This document shows positions 19,289 through 27,500 of a DNA stretch of 55,207 nucleotides, piece by piece. The DNA lies in assembly GCA_028279215.1 (NCBI GenBank), contig JANQOF010000023.1, positions 1 through 55,207 of the forward strand, read 5' to 3'. Below the pieces are notes generated by a model. The model was not told the origin of the DNA. It worked only from the letters and a program-made list of their open reading frames with translations, and searched no databases. This DNA comes from Pirellulales bacterium. Its GTDB lineage: Bacteria > Planctomycetota > Planctomycetia > Pirellulales > Lacipirellulaceae. How positions within the stretch are numbered: the first letter of the stretch is position 1; the number at the start of each line of letters is the position of its first letter. A program made the position numbers and the translations under genes.

Positions 19289-19337
19289 GGGCAGAGTGGC
19301 ACACCGACGATTGTCGGCCAGTGGCACCACTCTGCCC
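19289..19337. repeat. Long hairpin with 11-bp perfect arms and a nested stem
   Basis: GGGCAGAGTGG (19289-19299) pairs with CCACTCTGCCC (19327-19337). Inside it CCGAC (19304-19308) pairs with GTCGG (19313-19317). It lies between the end of the unknown gene at 19391 and the galM start, on the path of leftward transcription. No T-run follows, so it looks like a REP-type repeat or an mRNA processing or attenuation structure. Confidence 0.7.
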
Positions 19338-19390
19338 GTGGCGAAGTGCTTTGCGGAAAAGCTCTGAGAGCGGCTCTTCCGAAATTGACT

Positions 19391-20293
19391 CTAATAGTGT
19401 ACGTAGCGTCTGCCGTCGGAGCCGGTAAACCAATGCGCTTCGAACCACAGCTCGCCGGGGCGATCTTCGAGTTCGAAGCAAAGCACGGGGTCGTAGCTCA
19501 TCCGCCATCGCAGCTCTTGCACGGCGCGCCGCAGCCGGTGGGCGTCGCGGTCGAGTCCGTGCCCGTCCGCTCGGCGGGCGAGTTCCACCATGGTGTCGTC
19601 GGCTAGCAGTGCGACCCATTCATCGGGTTGACGGTGATGCGGAACCCGCGCTCGATTGGGGACGACGCTCTTAGTCAGTGCCTCGACGGTCCGCGCCGCA
19701 GCGCGCATCGACAGACCCGACAGTTGGCGGCCGCGAGTGCGGGCCCAATCGGCGGCACGGTGTGCCCAACCGAATTGTCGTGCAATCTGTTCCGACACGC
19801 GGCGGTCTCCTTCGGCCTCTTCTCGTAAGTCGTCGGCGGTGTACAGCCTAAAGCAAGGCTCGCTGGTGAATACCGGCTCGAGCAAATAGAACTTGGCCAG
19901 CGGGTGAGCCGTCATCGCTTCTAGGTGGCGCATCATCACGCCCTGCGGTGGATTGTCGGGTAGCTGGATTGGGTTCTCCGTTAACTTGAACACGACCTCG
20001 CCAGCTGGCAAGAAGTACGACGGCGCGTCGAGTCGTACGATGCGGTACTCGCGAAGCGAGTGAGGATTGGCGGCTAGGCAGTCGTTCCACAATTGCTCGG
20101 TAGATTTTTCGCGGCGCTTGTCATGCGTCGCCAGCCAGTAGGCCATCGAGTGGATTGCGCCGTCCCGTACCACGCAGATTCGCTCGCCCAGTTCGCCGAA
20201 GCGTTCGAACTCGGGCGTGTTCGTTTGGGGGAAGTGGGTGCTTGGTGCTTGCCGTAGTTGTGGAGCGACAGGGGAGAGAGTAGCGACGGCCAT
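19391..20293 (-). CDS. Protein of unknown function
   Basis: 300 residues. The ATG at 20293 is chosen because AAGGAG precedes it by 9 nt. The same frame stays open to 20995, but that extra part overlaps the PQQ-propeller gene and reads as out-of-frame sequence. I do not recognise the family. No signal peptide or membrane segment is seen. Visible blocks: ERICVVRDGAIHSMAYWLA, YFLPAGEVVFKLTENP, and an arginine-rich helical C-terminal half ending in a beta-rich tail (CFELEDRPGELWFEAHWF). It is on the same strand as, and 157 nt after, the propeller gene. Confidence 0.75.
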   Translation of the reverse strand: MAVATLSPVAPQLRQAPSTHFPQTNTPEFERFGELGERICVVRDGAIHSMAYWLATHDKRREKSTEQLWNDCLAANPHSLREYRIVRLDAPSYFLPAGEVVFKLTENPIQLPDNPPQGVMMRHLEAMTAHPLAKFYLLEPVFTSEPCFRLYTADDLREEAEGDRRVSEQIARQFGWAHRAADWARTRGRQLSGLSMRAAARTVEALTKSVVPNRARVPHHRQPDEWVALLADDTMVELARRADGHGLDRDAHRLRRAVQELRWRMSYDPVLCFELEDRPGELWFEAHWFTGSDGRRYVHY

Positions 20294-20450
20294 GAATGGG
20301 TTCTCCTTATTTACCAGACAATCGGCGGGGTTTGAGTTCCCGTTAAGAAAAGTGGGTGCTCCCTGTTCCGTTTGTTCGCCGAACGTGCGACCGACTATTC
20401 CCGCTTTCCAGCAGACTTTCTTGGCCGTCCTCTTGTGTTCGCCGCCAAGG

Positions 20451-21692
20451 CTACTCACCAATGGCGACCAAGTACTCCTGCCGCACGCCGCCCTCTCGCT
20501 TGGCGTAACGATGGTAGAGCCTGCCGTCGACCGGAGTGGTGGTGGCGAAACACTCGTCGCCCAGCTGGTTTGTCGCAATCGGCTGATAGCTCTCGGGCGT
20601 CGCCCGAAATACGAATGTCGTGCCGCGCTCGTTGGAGACGTATACCTTGCCATCGACGAGTATGGGCGACGCGCTGATGGGGCCGCCGAGCCGCTCGCGC
20701 CACCTCTGCGACCCGTCGCTCGCCTGCAGACAGTACGCGATGCCGTTGTCGGCAATGGCGTAGAGGTATCCATCGACAAGCAACATCGACTGTTCGTAGC
20801 ACTTGATCTTGTTCTTTTGCCACGGGATGCTCGGCCTCGTTCCGACGCGGACAGCCAGCGTGAAGGTATCGGGGTAACCGCCGCTTGCAAATGCGACGTT
20901 GTTCTGGCTATCCCAAACCATCGTACCGCATGTGGCATGCGTAGAGCCCGGCGTACTCCACAACTCATTACCTGTTCTCGGGTCGTACGCGGCAATGCGC
21001 TGGTTGCCGCTCATAATCAGTTCTGGTCTGCCATTGAGCGTCGCGGGAATCGGCGTTGAGTAGCTGAGGCTCTTAGTCCGCGGCGCATTCCAAACTGTCT
21101 GGCCCGTCTCAGTGTCGATTGCGTAAATGCCGCTGTCGGGGCCATCGTACTCGGTTGAGAGAATCAACAACCCTTCGTGCAGAATGGGCGACGAGCCAAA
21201 ACCGAACTTGTACTTCTGCGGGTCGAAACCGGCGACACGTCGTTGCCAGATTTGGTTGCCATCGAGGTCAAACTTGGTGACCCAGCATGCTAGATTGTTG
21301 TTGAACAACGCGAAAACGTGGTTGCCGTCGCAAGCAACGGTCGGACTGGCGTGGGTGTTGTTGCCATGTATTCTTGGCGGGAGCTTGCCGGTGTGAACAA
21401 CGGTTTGCTTGAGGGGTCGCCCGGTAGCGCGATCGAACACCAAGAGCGATTGCTGCTGGGATGGCTCATCGCACGTCGTGAGATAGATGCGATCGCCCGT
21501 GAGCACTGGTGACGAATGCCCTCTGCCCGGCACTTTGGTCCTCCATGCGATGTTCGACGATTCGCTCCACTGCTCAGGAGCGGTAGCGCCGGGCGCCGCG
21601 TAGTTCTGTCCACTGGGCCCACGCCATTGAGGCCAATCGTCGGCGGATGCGGATGCCGTAACAATCCATAACAAAGCAATTGCGGCGCGCAT
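20451..21692 (-). CDS. Secreted PQQ-type beta-propeller (BamB-like repeats)
   Basis: 413 residues with a short signal peptide (MRAAIALLWIVTASASA). The mature protein starts DDWPQWRGPSGQN, a very common opening in planctomycete outer-wrapper propellers. It then shows repeated PQQ-type strands, each with a G-x-x-x-W pattern (TGRPLKQTVV, TGQTVWNAPR, TGNELWSTPG, DGSQRWRERL). No quinoprotein catalytic residues are apparent, so it is more likely a binding or scaffold protein than a dehydrogenase. Upstream, at 21693-21902, is a region shared with the divergent AAA+ gene. Confidence 0.88.
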   Translation of the reverse strand: MRAAIALLWIVTASASADDWPQWRGPSGQNYAAPGATAPEQWSESSNIAWRTKVPGRGHSSPVLTGDRIYLTTCDEPSQQQSLLVFDRATGRPLKQTVVHTGKLPPRIHGNNTHASPTVACDGNHVFALFNNNLACWVTKFDLDGNQIWQRRVAGFDPQKYKFGFGSSPILHEGLLILSTEYDGPDSGIYAIDTETGQTVWNAPRTKSLSYSTPIPATLNGRPELIMSGNQRIAAYDPRTGNELWSTPGSTHATCGTMVWDSQNNVAFASGGYPDTFTLAVRVGTRPSIPWQKNKIKCYEQSMLLVDGYLYAIADNGIAYCLQASDGSQRWRERLGGPISASPILVDGKVYVSNERGTTFVFRATPESYQPIATNQLGDECFATTTPVDGRLYHRYAKREGGVRQEYLVAIGE

Positions 21693-21902
21693 TCAAATCA
21701 CCTTCTTCTTCGGTTCACTTGGTGGCCGCGTCCATGTTCTTCGCTCAGCATTCGCGGCATTTTCGAGTATAGAGTTGATGATGCCCGCTGGGTAGGTTTG
21801 CGGTGACGCATTTGCATAACACACTTGCGGTGCTAGAGGGCGTCGCGATAATTGGGGCATTGTGTGCTTCGCACTTTTTCGTACTCGCGCGATCGCATCG
21901 TC

Positions 21903-23639
21903 ATGGGCGATTTCAACATGCCGTCGCGGCCATCGTTGTTCAGTCGGACGCTGCGCGAATGTCGCAAGCTCTACGTGTCGAGCGGTGAGCTGTGTGAGCG
22001 CGAGTATCCTCACCTGCTCGACAGGGCCGATGGTAAGTTCGTCGAGTTGATGGACGATCTGCATCGGGCGCTGGTGCTGAAGATCTATCTTTCGATCTGC
22101 GAAGCGGACAAAAAGTGGTCGAAGCAGGAACGATTTCTTGCCGAAGTGTTGTGTCACCATCTGTGGGGCCAATGGCTTAGCGGCGAAAAACTGAACGAGA
22201 CGATGCGACGGGCGTCTGAAGAGTCGGCCAAGCTCAAGTGGTACGCTTTGGTTCGCCCATTCGATCGCATTCCGCCGCTCCGCGACCGCGTCGGCCGGCT
22301 CGATACGATTGTCGCTCGGCTGGCGAATGTCGTGGCCCGCGCCGACGGCGCGCTCAAGCCGCCCGAGGCGGCCATTGTCAAGTCGATCCAGATTGAGCTC
22401 GACAGTCACTTGAAGCAGCCATCCCTCGACGGCGACGAAGACGACTCGCCATCGGAGTACGACGGCGCCCAAGCGATCGAGAAAATCCGCCGCGAAGCGG
22501 ACGACGGCATCTTCGTCACGCCGCCACGTTCGCACGGGTCGACAGCGACGTTCGATCGCAAGAACACCACGCCCGCCGAAAAAGTGGCCATCGCCAACGA
22601 GTTGGACGAGCCAGCAGAACTCACCGTGGAAGAAGCGCTCGCGGAACTCGACAAGCTGATCGGGCTCGACGAGATCAAGCACGAGGTCCGATCGCTGACG
22701 AACTTTCTCAAGCTGCAACAAAAACGCACTGCCGCTGGCCTTCCCGAGACCGACATCAGTTTGCACATGGTATTCACCGGCAATCCAGGTACCGGTAAGA
22801 CCACGGTTGCTCGGATTGTGGGGAAAATCTATCGGGCGCTCGGCGTGCTCGAAAAAGGCCATTTGGTAGAGACCGACCGTTCGGGATTGGTCGCCGAGTA
22901 CGCAGGACAAACCGGGCCAAAGACGAACAAGAAGGTCGATGAGTCGATCGACGGCATCTTGTTCATCGACGAAGCGTACAGCTTGATCGCCGCGCGAAGC
23001 GAAGACCCCTACGGCCGTGAGGCGGTGCAGGCCTTGCTCAAGCGCGCCGAAGATGACCGCGAACGACTTGTCGTGATTCTCGCGGGTTATCCCGACGAGA
23101 TGGAAGAACTGTTGGCCTCGAACCCTGGGCTCTCGTCGCGGTTCAATCGCCAGTTGCACTTTGTCGACTACACTCCATTGGAGTTGGCGGGCATCTTTGG
23201 ATTGTTCTGCCGTCAGAACCATTATCAGCTCACTCCAGAGGCGCGGTTGAAGGTCATGCAGTGGGTCACTTGGCATTACGACCGCCGCGACCGTCACTTT
23301 GGCAACGGGCGTGCGGCGCGGAATCTATTCGAGCAAGCAATCCGCAACATGGCCAATCGGCTTTCGGGGCTCGCCGAGATCAGCGAGCAACAACTCCAAC
23401 TGCTGGAAGCAGGCGACATAGCCTATGGCAGCGTGCCAGCCGAGGTGTTTGTCCCCATAAACGCCCCGGCCAGCCGCCTCCACATCCACTGCGCCAAGTG
23501 CGACCACGAAAAGGACGTGCCGGCAAAATTCTTGGGGCAGAAGGTCATCTGCCCCAAGTGCAAGCAGCAGTTCCTGTTCGACTGGGGCACGCTTGTGGGA
23601 ACCACGCCGACCACCGCGACCGACGGCACGGCGCCGTAG
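21903..23639 (+). CDS. CbbX/SpoVK-type AAA+ ATPase with TerB-like head and zinc-ribbon tail
   Basis: 578 residues from the ATG at 21903; ATGs at 21852 and 21918 are also possible and none has a clear ribosome site. Residues about 1-170 are helical and acidic, like TerB (YLSICEADKKWSKQERFLAEVLC). A charged linker follows. The AAA+ core starts at about 250 (LDKLIGLDEIKHEVRSL): Walker A GNPGTGKTT, Walker B GILFIDEAYSL, sensor region VVILAGYPDEMEEL, and the arginine-bearing NPGLSSRFNR. The last 60 residues form a zinc ribbon (CAKC, then CPKC). This core is shared by the rubisco activase CbbX and type VII secretion EccA. The partner here is unknown; the domain set suggests remodelling of a protein complex. 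Confidence 0.88.
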   Translation: MGDFNMPSRPSLFSRTLRECRKLYVSSGELCEREYPHLLDRADGKFVELMDDLHRALVLKIYLSICEADKKWSKQERFLAEVLCHHLWGQWLSGEKLNETMRRASEESAKLKWYALVRPFDRIPPLRDRVGRLDTIVARLANVVARADGALKPPEAAIVKSIQIELDSHLKQPSLDGDEDDSPSEYDGAQAIEKIRREADDGIFVTPPRSHGSTATFDRKNTTPAEKVAIANELDEPAELTVEEALAELDKLIGLDEIKHEVRSLTNFLKLQQKRTAAGLPETDISLHMVFTGNPGTGKTTVARIVGKIYRALGVLEKGHLVETDRSGLVAEYAGQTGPKTNKKVDESIDGILFIDEAYSLIAARSEDPYGREAVQALLKRAEDDRERLVVILAGYPDEMEELLASNPGLSSRFNRQLHFVDYTPLELAGIFGLFCRQNHYQLTPEARLKVMQWVTWHYDRRDRHFGNGRAARNLFEQAIRNMANRLSGLAEISEQQLQLLEAGDIAYGSVPAEVFVPINAPASRLHIHCAKCDHEKDVPAKFLGQKVICPKCKQQFLFDWGTLVGTTPTTATDGTAP

Positions 23640-24028
23640 CCGCGGTTGTTTCCCGTTTTTTCCCCTTTGGGGCAAAGACGAACGTCGCAACGTGTTGATG
23701 TAAAACAACTTAGCGTAATTACCCAACGCCACGTTCCATAACACGATTGGTTGGGGCAAAACTTCGCTGGTGGCCAACGGTCGCAATCTCCTAAGTGCTT
23801 GCGCAGCAATGCCTTCCGTACTGACTGATCGTCCTCCAATTCCGAGTATTGCCCCAGGGTTTTCCGCACTTGGGGCAATATCCCAGCGGAATGACCAATC
23901 ACCCAACGACGCAACGGCACCATCATCCGGTCGAAGGCTGACAGCCCGTGCGGCGCCACTCGCCACCACTCATTGGATCACTTGCGTGGCCTAGTTTCCA
24001 GCAAAAACGGGCCAATCCAGAATGTTTC
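23640..24028. other. Non-coding region with TTGGGGCAA repeats
   Basis: TTGGGGCAAA occurs at 23667-23676 and 23751-23760. TATTGCCCCA (23847-23856) and TGGGGCAATA (23871-23880) form a perfect 10-bp inverted repeat with a 14-nt loop. Long leftward open frames run through here but continue as an antisense shadow into the AAA+ gene and show no family. I see no gene. Confidence 0.5.
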
Positions 24029-24056
24029 TTGACATCTACTGGGGAACCAGTAGAAT
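24029..24056 (+). promoter_or_regulatory. Sigma-70-type promoter of the blaI-M56 operon
   Basis: TTGACA (24029-24034) and TAGAAT (24051-24056) with 16-nt spacing: a perfect -35 and a 5 of 6 match at -10. The first operator dyad (24037-24052) fills the spacer, so a bound repressor would block RNA polymerase. Confidence 0.8.
24037..24052. promoter_or_regulatory. BlaI-type operator 1 (TACTG-N6-CAGTA)
   Basis: TACTGGGGAACCAGTA, a 16-bp dyad between the -35 and -10 boxes; the symmetry extends one base further each side (C...G). Its layout resembles the two-fold operators of BlaI/MecI repressors, though the core bases differ from the staphylococcal TACA/TGTA. Confidence 0.75.
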
Positions 24057-24068
24057 CGCGGCAAGATG

Positions 24069-24084
24069 TACTGAACGACCAGTA
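24069..24084. promoter_or_regulatory. BlaI-type operator 2 (TACTG-N6-CAGTA)
   Basis: TACTGAACGACCAGTA, with the same half-sites and spacing as operator 1. The centres are 32 bp apart, about three helical turns, so two dimers would sit on the same face of the DNA. It lies just after the expected transcription start. Confidence 0.75.
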
Positions 24085-24121
24085 CGTAATGTCCCGTATC
24101 TAACGGATGAGGCGTTCCATC

Positions 24122-24538
24122 ATGGCCGACACTTCCCCTACCGAACGCGAGCTGGAAGCACTCAAGGTGCTTTGGCAGCGCGGCGAAGCTACCGTCCGCG
24201 AGGTCTGCGACGCCCTCAACACGGGCGGAGAGCCGCTTGCCTACACGACGGTGCTGAGCTTGTTCCAAGTGATGGAACAAAAGGGTTTGGTGACTCATCG
24301 AAAACAAGGCAAGGCCTACGTGTATCGCGCGGTGGCCGAACGGAAGCCAACGTTCCGCCAACTTGCGGGTGGCTTCCTCGAACGCGTGTTCGATGGAGCC
24401 GTGGACGAATACTTGGTGCACGCCATCGAAGGCAAGCCGCTTTCAGCCGACGAGCTTGATCAACTCGAAGCGATGATCGAACGGGCGCGTGCAAACCGTC
24501 GTATTGCAGACAACCAGAAGCCGGGGGAACAGCAATGA
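24122..24538 (+). CDS. BlaI/MecI-family transcriptional repressor
   Basis: 138 residues. A winged-helix N-terminal domain (TERELEALKVLWQRGEATVREVC, then YTTVLSLFQVMEQKGLVTHRK) is followed by a helical dimerisation domain, as in BlaI and MecI. The start at 24122 is preferred because the protein then begins at the family's usual point; an ATG at 24107 is the alternative. In the family the repressor binds a dyad at its own promoter until the partner M56 sensor-protease inactivates it. The two dyads upstream and the ATGA overlap with the M56 gene support this circuit here. No beta-lactamase gene is nearby, so the inducing signal is unknown. Confidence 0.93.
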   Translation: MADTSPTERELEALKVLWQRGEATVREVCDALNTGGEPLAYTTVLSLFQVMEQKGLVTHRKQGKAYVYRAVAERKPTFRQLAGGFLERVFDGAVDEYLVHAIEGKPLSADELDQLEAMIERARANRRIADNQKPGEQQ

Positions 24539-27500
24539 ACGCTTTGTCCGACTACCTACTGACCTGGTTTGCCGATTACTACTTGTTGTCGACACTCTTG
24601 CTTGGCGCTGCCCTACTCGTGGGAGCTTGCATGCGTCAGCCTGCCCGGCGCATCGCCGTCGCTTGGGCGGCAGTGATCGGACTCGCAATGCTCGGTGGCT
24701 TGTTGGCGGTGCCCGGCTGGTCGGTGGTGCATCTCTTTGGTACTTCACCGCCTCCCCCAGAGCCCTCGGAGATTGCCGTCGAGATGGTACTGCCCGCGTC
24801 ATCCGTGCCGACAGTAGTGTATCAACAGCCACCAACCGAATTGCAGGTGTTGCCACCCTACTCCCCAACGCAGCCTGTACAGCAAGGCATCGCAAAAGTG
24901 ACGCCGGTGCCAGCAGAAGTTCGCGAAGTGAATGTGAGCGTCTACTTCCTGTTTCCACTTGCGATTGGCTCGGCAATCGCCCTCGCTTGGCTAGGCTTGG
25001 GCGCGTGGCAGACCTATCGGCTCGTTAGCAACTCTGCGCCGTCGACGCCCGAGGTCGATAGTATCCTGCGAACTCTAGCACCTGCTAACGAAACGCGCCC
25101 CCTGGTGCGCCTTAGCCATTGGGTGGCAACCGGTGTGGCGCTCGGGTTGATGCGGCCAACGATCCTCTTGCCGCAGGCCTACGCCGACCGCGAGGATGCG
25201 ACGTCGTTGCGCACGGTGCTGGCACATGAACTGGCGCATCTGCGCGGCGGCGACTTATGGTTACTCGCAGTTTTGCGCGTGCTGATGATCGCGCTTTGGG
25301 CGCATCCACTCTATTGGCTGACGCGGCGACGGATTCGTCTCGACCAAGAGACCTTAGCCGACGCGGCCGCAGCCGAACTCACCAGCCGTACCACCTACGC
25401 CGAACAACTGGTTGGCTGGGCTCGCGAGCTCGACGCGGTGCGCCCGCCAACGCTCGCCGGCGCCGTCGGGTTGTGGGAGACCAAAAGCCAACTTCGCAAA
25501 CGAATTGCAGTGCTGCTGGACGAACGTTTGACGATCCTTCGCGACTGTTCGCGCAAATGGAAATTGTCCGCATTGGTTCTTTGCGGTGCAGCCGCGTTGG
25601 GTTTGAGTTTGTTGACCATGGAACCGGGCAAGGCGGGCGCGGATGAGCAAGCGCCAACCGCAAACGAGGAGGAGGCTGCCGAGGATGGCGCGCCTGCCGA
25701 TTTTGAGAAGTTCGGCCCGGCGGTTGGGCACGAGGTGGCCGAGGTTATCCGCAGGGCGAACTTGCCGTTCATCGACGACGAAAGGCTGCAAGAGATCGAA
25801 GAAGATTTCACGCACTTCGTCGACGCGCAACTGCAGCTTGGTGAGTTCACTACGGCAGAATCGCTTCCCGAAGAGGAGCGAGAACGCATTCTCTCGGCCA
25901 TCCGGCAGCACGGTGCGAAGCACCTGAACATCGATCGATTCCAGCAAGGTAATCTGCGATCACTCAATCTCGCTTACTTGGGGCTCCCCGACCGGTTGTT
26001 AACGCTGAAGTGGAAGCTCCACCTCGCATTTAGTAACAGTGAGAAGCTATCGCGTGAAGGGCAAGCCGTGCTAGACGCGCAACGTTTGTGGATGCAGGCC
26101 TACATTAAGACGTTGCCCCTGTATCGGGCTTTTACGATCCGTAGTGCGCTGGCTGAGTTGAAAGAGCGATTTGCCGACCCGCTTTGCTGTACTCTTGGCT
26201 ATCCTATGACTGACGACCAGTTTGATAACTTCCAACAGCAGCTACAAGAGTATCCTACCAAGAGCGAACTGGCCTATGTTGTTTCGCACATTGTGCAACA
26301 AAGTCTCTACGCGCGCTATCGCGATTTCAATGAGTTCCCAATTCCCTTCGACGATCGCGTCGTTGGATACGGCGCGGGGCGTTTCGTGCACCTTAATTTT
26401 GAGAGCAATCGCCCGTTTGTCGGTTCGATGAAGAGCCTGGGCGATATCGAAACATCGGCTACTCTTGTTGATGCTACGACAGGCAATTTGCTAACGATTC
26501 CAGAACATTCACGCAAGCCTGGCAAGTTTCAGAAGTGGGTAGAAGAAAAGGAGCAGGGCGATTTTGGTTACGATAGTGCCCACAACGGAGGCTTATTTGG
26601 CATGCGGGGCACTCAACTGGCGAAGCTACCGGTGAATACTTGGGTCGAGGCCGACGCGATTACCAACGACCAACTCCGCACGATGCTCAATGGTCGTGAA
26701 GCGGGACGAGTTGTACCACTCAAAAAGCACTACCAAGACTATCAAAATGATAATGGCGCTCCGTACTGCTATGTCGGCGTGCTAACCAATGAAGGACGGC
26801 TGGCGGTTGTGGCGGTCGAGGACTTTAGCGGCCGCAGTATTGGTGTGCGAACGCGGGTGCGACCGGCAGGCGCCGATACCGAGACTACGACTTCGCGCGC
26901 AGATTCCAAGGACACCCAGCGCGATGGGCTGATCGAAGGGCGCGTGGTCGATGGAGAAGGGCAACCGGTTGCCCGAGCGGAAGTTGGCCTTGTGCATGAC
27001 GAGGGAAAACCGAACGAGCCGCCCACGTTTGTCGCCACAAGCACGACGGACGACCAGGGTGAGTTCGCTCTCCCCTATCCGGAATCCGATCTTCGTACCT
27101 TCATGAGTGTTTGGGCCGTCGCCGATGATTTCGGTCCCGCCAGGATCCCTACTTCCACCGTCGCGGGAGCACTCGACCAACGTGACAACGCAACGGTGCA
27201 ACTCTCGCAAGTCGATGATACGACGGTGAAGCTAGTGGACGCGGAGCAGCAGCCGATCGAAGGGGTCGATGTAAGCGCCCTGGCGATTCGCGTGCCCAGG
27301 AGTGTCGGTTGGGCGGTGCCGGTGGACTGGAGGGGCCGCTTCACCGGCACGACAAACACTGATGGGCTTGCGCGAGTTCGTGGCGTGCTCCCCGATTCTT
27401 TCTCGGAGATGCAAGTTGAATCGGACGCGATCGGCCGCGTGCATTTCAACCAAAACGCGTTTCTGAATATGCGGCCTGAATCCGAGAGTCCTCACTTCAC

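Noticed and set aside
20294..20995. N-terminal extension of the 300-residue gene
   Set aside because: Overlaps the PQQ-propeller gene in another frame on the same strand; AAGGAG supports the ATG at 20293.
21693..23297. 534-codon leftward open frame
   Set aside because: Antisense to the AAA+ ATPase with clear Walker motifs.
23325..23969. 214-codon leftward open frame
   Set aside because: Partly antisense to the AAA+ gene and partly over repeats; no start signal or domain.
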